Below are positions 45,201 to 57,743 of a DNA stretch of 64,000 nucleotides, piece by piece. The notes below the pieces were generated by a model, which saw nothing but the letters and a program-made list of their open reading frames with translations, made no database searches and had not been told where the DNA came from. Each line of letters opens with the position of its first letter. Position 1 is the stretch's first letter. Source of the stretch: Hirsutella rhossiliensis (lineage: Eukaryota > Ascomycota > Sordariomycetes > Hypocreales > Ophiocordycipitaceae); contig NW_025408676.1 in assembly GCF_020360975.1 (NCBI RefSeq), positions 2,728,001-2,792,000 on the forward strand, read 5' to 3'. A program made the position numbers and the translations under genes.

Positions 45201-46107
45201 GGTCGGAAGATGATAGGTGGTGCTGGTGAAGGAAGTGGCCGACGCCGCATTTGGCGGCTGGCCGCCAGTCGACTTGCCATTTGCGAGGGCGTCGATTCTT
45301 TTGGGGCGCACCGGGGAAACGCCGTTCATTGAGTCCATCGAGGTGGAAGGAGACAGAACGCCGCTGAACGAGGTCCGGTTCCGAGACTTTGTAAGCGTCG
45401 AAAGTCAGCAACGCCACAGGTCAGGATACAGATGATTGGATGGGTGGAATCCGCACTGTATATGCTCGAGAAACGAGCCGCAAGGACTCTCCCTCGGCCT
45501 CCGAAGCCGACGTCACCGAGTCCTCGTCCTCGTCCTGCGTCAACCCTCGAGCCATCATCTCGGGAGGGGGCCGGGTCTTGTCGGGCACTGTGGCGTTCAT
45601 GCGATCGCGGGGACCCGTCTCGGTGAAGGAGACTGGGGATTCAAGCGGGAGTTCGGCGCGGCGATCCCCCGTCATCATGTTGTAGTAGAACAAACGTCCA
45701 TCCGGAGTTGCCTGCGGGATCCAGAAATCAACCCCCGACTTGTCGCCGGTAGCAGTGCCCTCGAGGGGCAAGTCGCTGGACCCATCAGCCTCGGACTCGT
45801 CCTCCGGGCCGAGCCCCCCGTCAAGGGCCTCGTCGTCATCTCCCTCGTCGTCGATTCGGCCGGCAGGACCGTTTTGGTCGTTATCTGAAAGGTCGTCCGG
45901 GTTGTCTACGATTTCGCAGTAATTGCTGGGGAACCAGCCGCGCACGTCGTTGATGACACCGTCCCACCAGCCGCTCTCAAGTTGGGTGATGACCTGAATG
46001 ACATCCCCTCTGTGAAAGCTCAGGCTGGTCCGGTCGTCTGCCTCGTAGTCGTACAGGGCGCGCACATACATGGTGCCGGATGGCGCCGTACCGATGACGC
46101 CGTCCAT
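42285..46107 (-). CDS. CDC25: Ras guanine-nucleotide exchange factor, Cdc25 type (SH3 + RasGEF)
   Basis: Five exons on the minus strand (46107-45457, 45386-43065, 43002-42786, 42723-42453, 42312-42285) give 1162 aa. The N-terminus carries an SH3 domain (about 13-70: VRALYDYEADDRTSLSFH, GWWDGVINDVRGWFPSNYCE) and a WW-like segment DFWIPQATPDGRLFYYNMMT. A long helical region with a polyglutamine tract follows. The RasGEF N-motif begins around TVKGGTLLALVEQLTRHD, and the catalytic CDC25 domain spans about 850-1110, with LTIIESRLYGKIKAAECLNK, LIL.SNQMTNWVAEMIL, KCRGLNNFSTLTSIISALG and PFFGVYLTDLTFIEDGIPS. It activates Ras in the cAMP/PKA and MAPK pathways. The last exon is 28 nt and codes for VLAESGFL. 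I chose the ATG at 46107 (good -3 A); upstream in-frame sequence lacks ATG. Introns are 70, 62, 62 and 140 nt. Confidence 0.92.
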
Positions 46108-46526
46108 GATGACGGCAAGGGGCAAGCGGTGGCTCACGCCGTGCCAAGGCGGATCCGGCCTCGGATTCCAAGAGGAATGACCAGCGCGGGGTTGAGGCGC
46201 GTGCGGCAAAGTATGGCGACGGCCGGTCGACAGCGAACGCGTCGGCGCGGAGGTTGCAGAGGCAGAGAAAACCTATCAAAGATCAGGATATGCGGCTCAG
46301 GACATGACCTCGCCGCGGATCAGTCGTCATCTCGTGCCGGAGGCGGCACACGTTGGATTGACGATGCTCGAGAGCATGCCACTCGTATCAGTGTTTCGCG
46401 TAAGGCGCCGAGTTCATCCAGAGGCGGAGTGATACGGTCTTTGGTCGCGAGAATCGAGGATCGCCGTCGCAGCAGAGAGCAGCGAGGCCGGAGGGAGCGT
46501 TGGCGACGATCAGTGAGAGTGGGGGA

Positions 46527-46552
46527 GCGGCGGCGGCGGCGGCGGCGGCGGC
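46527..46552. repeat. GCG trinucleotide run upstream of the RasGEF gene
   Basis: About eight to nine uninterrupted GCG units, 420 bp upstream of the RasGEF ATG, in its probable leader or promoter. Confidence 0.85.
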
Positions 46553-49500
46553 AGGGGGGGCGTGGCTGGTGAGGGGGAGGCCGTCAAGAGCAAGACTGCG
46601 ATGCCGTCGTCTTCTGCTATCGCAAGAGGGAGTGGTGCGGCGCCAGGCCACGGGGCGTTCAAAGATCGAGCAGCAGCAGCTGTATCTGGGTCCGCAGGAA
46701 GTTTTTTGAGATGGTATGGCTGGCCTCGGATGGTGGTTGGCCGATGGTGAACGGGTGAGTGGCCGGAAGAGGGGGGACGACCAGGCAGGGAATCCAGAGG
46801 CTTGTGTGGTGTCTGCGGAGATCCACCTCAGCCCTCTCTGCGAGGCATCTGCACTCTAAAGAGGTACAAAGTACAACCTGGCCGCGATTTCTCGAGAGGC
46901 GAGATGGCTAGGGGATCTGAGATAGTAGGGCGGGGGGCCGCGAGGTACCGGAATGCGTGGGAGTGCCAGGCGCGCTACCTGGGGCAGACGCCGAGCGCTA
47001 TCTGTAGACTGGACTGAGCTTGGGTTAGGTATCTTCATGCAGCCTGGCACAGCAACGAACGACACGACACAATCCAAAGGACATTCCCCGGCTGTTGGTT
47101 GGCGACGGCTTCGGAACAAACAAAGTGGTCTACCTCCGCGCATACCGGGGCCGCTAGGAAGGCGCCCGCCGCCCGCTGATAGAGCACACGATACCAGCTA
47201 ATGGCTGAGCAGGTTGGCAGACGAGCACAAGCACAGGAGCATGAAGCAGCGTGACCTTGGTAGCTGGCCAGATCGCGGGCCATCTGCATGCGCGCTTATG
47301 CAGATGTCATCATGGATGCCAGTTTGGAACCAGATGCTCTCGTCTTCGCCTCTTTAACCATCCAGGCGAGGCACGCAAGCTCTGCTCAAGTCGGCGGGAG
47401 GTGTGATGCCTTGACCAAGGGTCTGTCCGTCTCCCTGGGCGCGATAATGGCTTACAGTAGCAACGAAAATGCAGCTTGTACTTCGTAAAAGCAACGGCGT
47501 TTGCCATGGATTGCTGCACGGCATCGCCGTCGAGCGCCTCAAATCGCCCACCCTTGCGTACCCTGATGACTCTGTTGTGAGTGTCTGCAGTAGAGAAACC
47601 GTTTGCGGGCAAACTCGCGCGGTCTCGTGCCCGACTGACGGTATCGGCAAAATAATACGCCCGCGAATTCCTCCCAGAAGGAAAGAGGAAGAAGTTCCCA
47701 AGGCCCGGCAAACCGGGACGAGGCTTGTGCGGACGAGCATTTGACCATGACCCCTCATTGCCAACGACGGCTCTTCGCGAAGACTGGGCATGTCTATCGG
47801 TTGCCGCGGTTGGCCACTTCAGCAAACCGATATGTGTGGCCAGGCTGTAGCCGTTGCCAAGTTCACCGCCGAAGCTAGCGGTCCTCAAAGAACGACCGCC
47901 AACTCCGTTTACGCTTGCCTCCGACAAACTGCCCCGACCCCCTACATCTCACGCGGCCATCTTTCTCGCCTTTAAGAAAAGAGGGTTTATAGAGCTTCTC
48001 GAGAATGGAGGCTTCATACTGCGGTTGCAGGTCTCCAGTACAAAAAGAGTGATTAATACTCTACTATTACTCGCTCGGAGCCACTGATTGATTAGTGGTG
48101 ACTACTCGTCTTTTGCCGACATCAGTTGCCAGTGGAAAAGGGCCGCCTTTCGAGGCACTGCAAAGGCCAATTATGGTTCGTGTTTCTCGGTCCTTCCAGT
48201 CCGTGGAATGCGCTCCTCGCCAGCCATTCCTCGCCAGACATGTGGCTTCGACAGTGTCTGGTGACTAGCACCAGCGAACCGCTTGGCCCAGCGAGAGCAG
48301 ACGCCAGCCACTAGGTGCAGTACATCTGGCAGCATCGCAGCATACCTCTCTGTACTGTAGAGATGGGCACCGTGTGGCCCAAACAAGATTGGCACTTTGC
48401 TGCCCATTCGTTTAGCTGACCGGTTTGGAGCATGAGGCCGCCCTTGACAGAGGGTACAAGGAGCTACTGCCGGAAGGCAGGTACTGTAGCTGCAAGCTGG
48501 CAATGTGCCCAGCGCACAAAGGTACCACAGTACCATCTCGAGCAGCGCAGAGGCGGCAGGGTAAAAAGAAAGGTCATCCGACCCCTGCATGGAAGAGGTA
48601 CAGTAGAGAGGGAAAAAAGGGGGAAGACGCAAGGCCGAAGCGGTGGTCCGTGCCGATGCTTTCCATGGACGGTACTCAGTAGGGTGGAATAGCCAGGCTC
48701 GTACAGTGCGCTTCGTAACGGCATGTAACTGCCAGGGAGGAAAGGGGAAGCTCCAGGGAAGCAAGCCAACGGCATCGAATCCGTCTGGGGAGACTGGGCT
48801 CCGTGGTGGGGTTGCTGGCACCAAGATGCAAGGATGCGACGACGGGGGCGTGGCTTTGCGCCGATGCGCTGGAGGCGGGATCGCGGCGTCCAAACCGCAG
48901 CGTCCTCTGAGCTACAGAGTCCATCCATCCAGACGTACAGTATCTGCCCGTGATGGCTCGGCGTCTCGATGGCTCGATGGCTTAGAGTGGGTGGCCAAGG
49001 ACATTCCATCTCGTCGGTCGCTCTGATTGTTCCGTCCCGTGGCTTTAGCTGGCCTGTGCTTTAACGGCAGCAGCTCTGCAAGCTTTGCTGCACCTGGGGG
49101 CGGGTCGACAAGCTAGACAAAGCAAAAAGTAGTCCCAGTCAGGGGATGCAGGTACAGTAATACGTACCTCGGGAAACGACGTGACCGAGCGACAAGCCTA
49201 GCAAACAAGAGCATGTACAGTAGCCGTGTGTCCCTTGCAGAGAGTGCATTTTTGACCGTGGAAAAAATAAAGAGAGAAAGGAAAGAAGAGTGCGCAGCGC
49301 AGTGAGGGCACAGTGCACACATCTAGTGTACAAAGCAAAGCAAGGCAGGTAAGGTACTTCGTACTCTACCTCATCGGCAAAACCACATTGCCCACGCAGC
49401 TTAGAGCGCCGTTGCTGGCATGCATGTACCTTCAATCTGTCCTCACCTGCTATTACTCCGTACCACTACTCTTGGTCCCAGGCGCGTGCTTCTTCTGGCG

Positions 49501-50879
49501 CTCGTCTTGGGGCCGTTTGACCGTCAAGGCTCTTTAAAAATTTTCCATTGGCAGCGGGAGCAAGGGTCGGACGGGAACGAGCTTGTCCCCTTGTCCACTC
49601 GGGGACTCATCCTGCCCATTGTAAACCTACCTAGTCTGCACAGTACTCACCGATGCCTGGTGCTAGGTACCTACTGGATAATAAGTAGCACAGTAGCTGC
49701 GGGCTTGAGTGTATCTTTAAGTGCTGTCCGCCGGACATGGATGACAGTGACAGGCACCCTGAGGCCCTCTGGTACCGCTCGTTCTCTTGCCAGGAGTCTG
49801 CCACTGACATCGGCTCGGCAGAAAGGACGTTCAGCAAGAGTGCAATACCTCCACGAGGTGCTATTTGCTACTTGCCTTTCTAGGCAATTGTGCGGTTATA
49901 TACGGAGTACTTGAGTGGAGACATGCCTGCAAGTCCCACCGCCCGCCTTCACCTCCTCCGCCTGCGCTTCTCTACCGTACGGTAGGCCAAAAACCTCGTG
50001 TACTGTACGGAGCGCTCCCCACACCTCGCCGTACCTTGCTTGTACTCGTGATGGCAGCTCCAACCCAAGGACGGGTGGTAGGGTAGGAAGCTGACTGCAC
50101 TGTGCCTGTCTTTATCAAGTCCTGCTAAGAAGTCGGGATGTACGCTGCTGTTTATACCTTGACAGCCGATTTGCTCGCAAACGTACTCCGTGCACGCGAG
50201 GACGCAGCATAGCATGCACATGCGTACATAAATAGGCACGCACTTATACAACCTTGTATCGCGCATGCACGGGTCCGCAACGCCTTTCCGTTGTGGCCGC
50301 TCCAAGCCCGCCTACTGCGTTCCGTCAGCATCTCGTCACGGCAGCGCCGAACCGCCGGCGGCAGCAGCACTTGCTTCTGGGCTCTCCCACTCTCCAGTGG
50401 CCTTTGCGTTCACCGTCAGTCGGTAGGTACTGTAGCGGGGGTGGGTGGGTGGTCCAGGGTTTGAGTCCCTCGAGGGGAAGACGGTGCGTTTGTTGGAGAG
50501 GCTCAGGTACATGCCATCGCGACCCCACTATTAGTAGGCACCTACGAAGTATTGCGTATACTTGACCAAGCAATGGCAGGAGCTTTGATTCCTCGCCTCG
50601 TTTAAAACGTGGGTGCGTCTTGCTCCGTGAAGCAGCGCCCAAGCATGCAGAGGAAGGAGGTAATGCACTTAGGTAAGTAGACATGCGCGCAGCTTACAGT
50701 AGGCCCAGAGGGAAGCAAGCACCGAGGCAAGCAGGCAAGTCAGTACTCCGTACTAGGGATGCGGTCTTTCGTGCTGTGTTCTTGGTGCAGTTGGTACCGA
50801 CGTATTCCGTTCATGAGCGTGGGCACAATCACCGCCACACCCACACCCCGGGCCAGCCAAGCAGAGCTTCCGCACCCCG

Positions 50880-51160
50880 TCAGCCACACAGCCCCTCCTT
50901 TCTTCCCCCTCCTTTTTTTCCCTTCGCCTCCTCCTCCCACCACCACCACTCTCTCCTCTCCTCCCTTTGCGCTCTGCAGACCCCCACCCCCTCCCATTAA
51001 TCCGACCCCCCCGGGACCCAGCTTCTGGCGTTCCCCCCCCCCAGACTCAGATCTTTCCCCTCTCCCCTCTGCTCGCCGCTCGTGTTGCTTCCTTCCCCAT
51101 CTCCCCGTCTTTCCCCTCTCCATCTCACCCATTCGAAAAACGGCCTTCGCATCGCCCGCC
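50880..51160 (+). promoter_or_regulatory. Pyrimidine-rich leader of the C2H2 regulator gene
   Basis: A stretch of nearly 280 nt that is mostly C and T on the coding strand, ending about 360 nt before the ATG at 51517. Such tracts precede transcription starts in many filamentous fungal genes. Confidence 0.55.
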
Positions 51161-51516
51161 ATCAAGACGCTTTTCATTTATCCATCGCGGCCCCAATCCG
51201 GAACTCGACTTTGCGAGAACCCTCCGGAGTCTCTTGACCCACACCCCGAAATATACAAACTCTTTCCATGACCAGGATACAAGCGCTTCCAATGACAAAC
51301 TTCACGACCGCCCTCACCGCATTCACACTTTAAACCCCACGGGAGCGCGTGCGAGCGAGGAGTCAGGAGTCGAGAGCGACAGTGCACATCCAGACGACAC
51401 TCACCCCGTCGTCCTGCCCAAGGGCTTCTTCTGTGGCCTCCCCTCGCCAACGTCGCGTTTGCTGCCGCACCGCGCAGTCTGTCCGCCCCCCGGATACACG
51501 CGACTAGGCCTTCAAC

Positions 51517-54182
51517 ATGCCCGGCGCCAGCGTCGCAGTCCTCCCGCCGGCGGCAGCCTCGACTTCCTCCTCGCGGAAGGCATCTCTTGCACCCGAACGC
51601 AAATACAAGTGTCAGTTCTGCAACAGAGCCTTCAGCAGGAGTGAACACCGAAGCCGACATGAGAGATCTCGTAAGTGCTTTCCATAAAACACCACCTCAA
51701 CCATCCTACTTTGCACCACCCACTTCAACTTAATGTTGTACCTTTACGATGCTTAATTCTCGCTCTTCCATGTTTCCCCCCCTGATACCCCCCTCCTCCT
51801 CACCACGCCTCCATATACGTGGCCTTGCTGACGAGCAATTTCAGACACCAAAGAGAGACCCTTCAAATGTATGAAGTGCAGAAGTACCTTCGTCCGCCGC
51901 GATCTTCTGTTGAGGCATGACCGGACCGTCCACGCCAAAGACGGCGGTGTTCCCTTGCACAGCGATGGCAAGCGTCGTGCTGGCGGCCCCAAGACTCGAG
52001 CGATTGGCGGGCCTTCAAAATCCTCCATAGCCCTCGACACCTCGACTCTGGAGCAAATGGAAGCCAGCAACGATGCCAACTTTGATGTAGAGGTGGAGAC
52101 TGCCGCCATTCTCGTCGCACATCTTCATCACAAGGCCACGGCTGCCATGCGCGGAGACGACGGCCCCTACGAGGACGGCCCTTCGATTACATACTCTCCC
52201 CGTGGCAGCTCCGTCATGGAGTCGACCGTCACATACCCATCCGGCGCCATCGCCCTGCCTCAGATGCAGTGGGAGAGCTTCATATCTCAATCCGCTGTCG
52301 AGCCGAAAGCTCACTCAATTACGTCGAGTGCGTCAGGCTCGTTCGAGTCGCATCAATCGTTTGCGAGTGGCAACACCATGCAGCCCCACGTCAGCTCGAT
52401 GCCATCCATGACCAACCAAAACGTCAATGGTTTTGTCCCAGCACTGCAGAACATGATCAAGGCACTCCCCGACTCGAGCCCTGGGACTCCCGGCCCCCAG
52501 AGTCCATCAACGGGCGACGCGCCTCACGCCGGCTTCAGGGCCCCTCAGGTCACGAGTGACGAGGAACGCAATGCCATTCTCGACACCATTCGCAGCTACG
52601 ATCGTGAACACGCTGTTCCCGAGGGGTTCCGCCTTCCTGGTCTCGGCTCACTCAACCGCTACCTGTCAACGTACTTCAGCATGTTTCATCACCATCTGCC
52701 CTTTCTGCACCCAACTTCGTTCGCCCCCGCACAAGTTTCGCCTCCCTTATTACTAGCGGTTCTGAGCATTGGCGCGCTCTACGCCTTTGACCAAGACCAG
52801 GCTTATATGCTGCACATCGGATCCAAGGTACTCGTCAATCAGTTTTTGCAGAACAAGGAAAACTTCAGCTCTCGCAAGTGTCCTCTCTGGACCATGCAGA
52901 GCTCTCTGTTGAACATGATCTTTGCTAGCTGGAGTGGCGATCCCAAGGGCCTGGAGTGGGCGTGTTCGATCAAGAGCCTTCTGGCCAACATGGTCGCTGG
53001 AAACAGGTACGAGCTCAAGCTTCGCCAAGAGGCTCGCGCCAGTGCCCAGCCTACTCGTCCGGAATGGGTTGAAGATGAGGGTTGCCGCCGTACCTACTAC
53101 GCCGTGTACATTTTCTTCGGCCTGCTGACCCTGACGTACAATCATACGCCGGCCATCAGCTTCAATGAGTTTGAGGATCTTCAGCTGCCTTCGACAGAAG
53201 GCCTGTGGAATCTCCAGGTTGCGGATGGAACGGCCTGGCTAGAGCAGCTCAACAGCTCGCCGTCGGTCACCTTTATGGAAGCTCATGACAATCTTTTTCA
53301 GGGTGAAGCGCTTCGGTACAGCGCGTTCGCCACACGGGTCATGATCAACGCCTTGTTCCTCGAGGTTTGGTATCACAAGAGAAGCCCCGAGGCGCTGCAG
53401 GACGTTGTCACCGAGTACAAGCTGCGGCTGGCTCTCGAGACCTGGGAGAAATCTCTGGAATCGTGTGAACCCGAGTCGATTGCTGTCCCGCTCAGTGCTC
53501 CGCACCAGGGCCACCATCCCCTGATTTTCAACGCAAGGGCCATGTATCGCAATGCCAGGGCCCGGCTCGAAGTGGACTTGAAAAGCGTCCAGGAGGCTCT
53601 CCGGTACCATGACCCTTACGAGGTGGCGGCTGCCATGTCCCACGCTCGGGACCGCGTAAAGCGCTCGAGCGAGACGATCAAGGTCATCCAGGAGTGCTAC
53701 AACTGCATCGAGACAGCCGTCTCCCACGGCATTCGATGGGTCGCTCGGACCTCACCAACCAACTGGAGCGTGGAGCATCCGCTTTGTGGCATGGACCTCA
53801 TGATCATCCTGTCGCTGTGGCTCTACCGTCTGGAACATGACGAGGAGTCCGCCACCCAGGAGGAGGTTGACATGTACAACAAGGTGCGGCAGCTCTTCAA
53901 GAAGGAAACAAACGATGGCTACGCGCCTCAGCTCAGCTCAGTCGTGGCCCGTCTCTGGGGCTCGACTCTCGACGAAGTCGTGGTTTGGGGGTAAGTGTGT
54001 CCAGATACTTGAGCAGCGAGGACGGGCTAACTCGACTACACAGGATCACGCGCCTGATGGGAGAGTCTTTCAAATTGCACTCGCAGGCCCTTGTCGGCTA
54101 CGTCGACGACCCCGAAGCTTCCTCGAACGTGTCCACTCCCTCGATGACTTCACAGGGAGCGGACGAGGATAGCGTGTATTAA
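51517..54182 (+). CDS. C2H2 zinc-finger / fungal_trans transcription factor
   Basis: Three exons, 51517-51670, 51845-53990 and 54044-54182, give 812 aa. Two adjacent C2H2 fingers open the protein: YKCQFCNRAFSRSEHRSRH (about 30-48) and, after a 174-nt intron between fingers, HTKERPFKCMKCRSTFVRRD and LLLRHDRTVH. The basic linker SDGKRRAGG follows. Residues about 90-250 are Ser-rich and disordered. The rest is the fungal_trans (PF04082) middle homology region: LNRYLSTYFSMFHHHLPFLH at about 275, LLAVLSIGALYAFD, and CRRTYYAVYIFFGLLTLTYN. This arrangement is found in AmdX/Klf1-like regulators of filamentous fungi; the target genes cannot be read from sequence. The intron phases (1 and 2) are unambiguous. 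It lies upstream of GH16 and GH64 genes, but co-regulation is not shown. Confidence 0.92.
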
Positions 54183-55846
54183 TCTATCCAGCGATGATTG
54201 AAACGAATTTATCTCTTGCGCGCGACTGGGTAACATTGATTTTGTCTCCATACTCACCCGTCTATATTTGCACGGCACGCTTGTCTTGCTTTTCGTGTCT
54301 TGGAGGGCTTGCTTTCAGGCGTGAAGGTCTTTGAGTGGAGTTTGAAGCTTCGTTTCTCATCTTTTGATTTGGGTTTCCTTGGGTCCAAAGCTGCCATGAC
54401 TTGTTTCGTTTCCACTTCGGTACAGAAGCCTAGCCGTTGGCGGCGTCTTGATTGCTGGTCAGCCCGGAATGAGGGACGCGAGTCGCCCGACTGAGAAGGA
54501 CGGTGGATCGGGACACGGGACAGAGAGACGTTCCGGAGCGTTCAGAACTTGAAGGTCTCGGGCTGGCAAGATGGAATGTCGGCCAGAGCGGCAGCGCGTG
54601 CTCCTGGGCTGAGCCGAGGCAGGTCGACTGGCTGGACCACGCAGCAATGCCGCCACCTCTTCTCGTCTTGCCTGGCTGTGTTCGACTAGCTTGGGCACTT
54701 ACCTGGTTTTAATATTCTCAACCTTTATTTCTTATTCTCGACTTTTGTTTGCCGGCTTGCCTTGGGGCACACCTCTCAATGTGTCGCGCATTTCCTTTTT
54801 GCCTGGCTGCTTTTCTCGTTTCTCAGATACCTTGTTCGATATACAGATTGCCGCCCTTTGTTGACTGATCTGAGGCTCCACTTGGGAGCGCGTGAGACAG
54901 GCCGGCACCCACGGAAGCGGGCACGCGCCAGCTCAATGGTCCGGCCGTTGACGGCTGAGCGGTGCTGGCGAGGGGAGGCCAGCCGGTTGGCACGTGAATA
55001 GATAACTCTTCCTTGATGAATAATCGCTACTCCATACTTGATCTTTTGGCGCAAGCGGGTCGGGATGTGGATGTGACGTCTGATATTTTCCCGCCGCCAC
55101 GGAAAATGAGTACGTATGTGGTGTTTAGAGACTGGAAACCCCCCTTCCAACTCGGTGGATGCCTGAGGTAGCAGTAGGCCGAGGTACTTGGGCCGAGGCC
55201 AAAAAGTGTCGTGCCTGGCCGATGCAGCATGTACTCGGCGGAGGCGGTACGCCGAAGGCTTGTGCTTTATAACAACTTTATAACAAAGCACAAACAGGCT
55301 GTGGTGCGAAGCGAGGGCCACGCCAAGATCGTGACACGCCCCATTCCTCCTCCCCCGGGGTCCAACATGAAGGGATCTGCCAATGGCAACTTGGTCGCCG
55401 GGCAAGGCCAGCAAGAAAGAGCTAGCTCATGGCAAGCACGCGCATCTGCCTCGCTGACAGATGCACATCACCCTGAAGACGCCCTGCCGCAGTTGGTAGG
55501 TCGAATCCGACGACTCCTTCGCGTCATACCTGTGAGCCGCCCCTGACTTTTCAATCGTCGACGAAAGAGCGAGAGACACAGACGCCTCGAGGCAGGCAGG
55601 ACGTGGCTGGTGGAGCCTTTGTCCACCGTCTACGCAGGGCCATCTCTGCCTGTGGTGATTGATTGATTGATTATTCTTGTTCCTTCTCCAGACGCGCCGC
55701 CAAAAATCGTCCGTCTCTCATCTCCCAAGCCTGGCCGGCGTGGTCCACCCCAATTGTCCGTCACTGACGCCGATGCGCACACAGTCCACCCGAGCACTGG
55801 CCCCTGCGTCTGAAAAGGATCCCTTTGCCTCGGGGCCCGCCTCCAG
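54183..55846. promoter_or_regulatory. Intergenic region upstream of the GH16 gene
   Basis: A 1.66 kb gap between two plus-strand genes. It contains a GATTGATTGATTGATT run at about 55658-55673. A 212-codon minus-strand frame at 54776-55414 is random in composition. No gene is supported. Confidence 0.4.
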
Positions 55847-57007
55847 ATGCGTTTGCTTTGCCACTTCCTGGTCGCCATGCCGCGCCTTGCGGCCGCTCTA
55901 TGCGAGTGTGGATACTCTGCCGAAGGATCCGAGGATGATAATGGGCCGTGGCTATTCACAGACATGCTGGAAAGTGACTTCACAAACGTCCCGAACGTCT
56001 CGGGGCTTCAAAGCTGGGTTCCGCAGCAGTTTAACGTTTCGGCAAAGGCTGGCCGCGGCAGGTATGGAAAGGCTTTTAGCCCAGGCAACATAGCGTCCCA
56101 TCCCAAGGCGAAGCTCGGAGAGGAAAAGCCGGCGGCCGCAGACGCAGTCGGAGTTGAGCTACGGGTCGGCAGCGCCGTCGCAAATGGCGCCATTCCGGTC
56201 GCCGAGATTGACTCGGCAGCCTTGGACATGCACTATGGATCGTACCGCGCGGGCATGAAGCTGACGGCCGTCCACGGGACATGCGCCGCCTTTTTCTGGG
56301 TATGTACTGTGCAATTGCGAAAGGATGCCAAAAGCCTAATCTCGGGTGCTTTCTAGTACTTCAACGACACGCAAGAGATCGACATGGAGTTCTTGTCGCA
56401 GGACTATAATCACGAGAGGCGGCTGTACCCGGTCAACCTCGTGATCCAGTCGCAGAAGTCGATGAAGGCCGGATACGACGCCAGCAGAACAGACAGTTTC
56501 CAGCGTGTCAACCTCACGTTTGACCCGACGGACGGCTTCCATGAGTATCGGTTCGATTACCTTCCTGGGAGAGTCGTCTTCTACGCCGACAGCAGCAAGT
56601 TGGCCGAGATGGCAGGGCACGAGATGCCCTCAAGCGCTGGCCACCTTATCCTCCAGCACTGGAGCAACGGGGATCCGAAGTGGTCAGGCGGACCGCCGAC
56701 ACAAGACGCCCTGCTCACGGTCAGTTACGTCAAGGCATACTTTAACACGTCGAGCAGAGAAAAGGTGTCGAGCTGGGCGCTACGTTGCGCCGAGGCCCAG
56801 GGGGGTGCTGTCTGCAGCATCCCAGACGTCTTGGCAAGCAACGCAAGCACGGGAGGCCGCTTTTTCACCGGCGAGGGTGCTCGAGGGTCGGACAAGGAGG
56901 GCGAAGAGAATAGCGGGCGTGCTTTGCGAGAAGTGGACGGGAAAAGAGTGCTGGCAGTTGTGCTGGTGGCCACGGCCATGGCTGTAATGGGAAGCTCGGG
57001 GCTGTGA
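55847..57007 (+). CDS. Secreted, probably GPI-anchored GH16-family glycoside hydrolase
   Basis: Two exons, 55847-56299 and 56357-57007, give 367 aa. A signal peptide is visible (MRLLCHFLVAMPRLAAALCE), with the mature N-terminus CECGYS typical of one fungal GH16 group. The concanavalin-A-like fold follows. The 57-nt intron (GTATGT...TTCTAG, phase 0) joins FFW to YFNDTQEIDMEFLSQD, whose ExDxE motif (Glu158, Asp160, Glu162) holds the catalytic residues. YRFDYLPGRVVFYADSS and HLILQHWSNGDPKWSGGPP are conserved blocks. The C-terminus has a Ser/Gly spacer and a hydrophobic tail (RVLAVVLVATAMAVMGSSGL), as for GPI attachment. Family members cleave or transfer beta-1,3/1,4-glucans in the cell wall. Cys pairs at about 19/21 and 290/300 may form disulphides. 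The substrate is not decided by sequence. Confidence 0.9.
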
Positions 57008-57743
57008 AGTACACCCACCGGGTGCATGGTGCATGCGAGAACTGGCTGGCATTGTGGCTATGGGATAACATGGGAGGCCTTGATGGGAGGGCCGCGTAAC
57101 GTTTGCACTCTGGGTCTTGATTGGCCTGTCTGTCCCTTGCTCGCTTGTCTTTGTGTGTTTGCCTGTTTGCCGGAAATGCCAAGGCGCGCGCGCGGGCATA
57201 TGCACATAGTTTAAAGCACGCGACGAGTGGAGCATGGCTGCTGTGTGTTTGTGATTGGGGTCATGCCGAAAAGCAGCTCTGCAGGCAGGTGCTCGGTCAA
57301 GTGACGCGGAACTGTCAGATGGGCGACGGAAATGTCATCATGTCGGCGTGCGAGGCGGACGGATCGGCGGCCATCGGCCACGCCGTGGCCCCACCAGACC
57401 CCACCGACCACGCGGGTGGCGGGGCGAGGGAGGGCGGGGGCGGACGGGACGGAACGGTGGTTGGACTCGTGGGGCGAGTTAAACTTCACTCCTCACTCCT
57501 CACTCCTCACTCCCTCGCTGCACGTGCCCTTTCGGCAACCGGGTCTCGGGCTTCGGATCAAGTGCGTGTCTGCCCTTTGGTTATTTATTGTTCGGGGCTC
57601 GCCCAGGAGGAGGATGGAATGTTTGGGTTTCGTTGTTTCTTCCTTCTTCTTCTTAGACCCTTCTCCTCTTCTTTGGTCGCTTTTTCTGAGACCATATCCG
57701 GCCGTCGACTGTTTTCGCTCTCAGCATCATCCCCTCGGACCCC
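57008..57743. promoter_or_regulatory. Promoter region of the GH64 gene
   Basis: A 736-bp spacer between GH16 and GH64, with a fourfold CTCACTC-type direct repeat at about 57487-57513 and a CTTCTTCTTCTT leader (about 57640-57665). Nothing coding is seen. Confidence 0.45.

Larger units (their letters stand above)
46108..51516. other. 5.4 kb intergenic region without a supported gene
   Basis: This is the longest gap in the window, between the RasGEF start (minus) and the C2H2 regulator start (plus). It includes a GCG trinucleotide run at about 46527-46552. Many TACTCCGTA/GTACAGTA-type motifs occur (for example 49454-49462, 49901-49910, 50744-50752). A strongly pyrimidine-rich leader of the C2H2 gene spans about 50880-51160. 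The open frames are short, overlapping on both strands and without recognisable domains. The C2H2 gene may have a long promoter and leader, as developmental regulators in fungi often do. Confidence 0.5.

Noticed and set aside
47310..47927. 205-codon minus-strand frame in the 5.4 kb gap
   Set aside because: Arg-rich, no domain, no splice or leader support, and competing frames of similar quality on both strands.
50430..50490. Possible tRNA (GGGTTTGAGTCCC, B-box-like)
   Set aside because: The T-stem does not pair fully and no acceptor stem or A box lies at the right distance.
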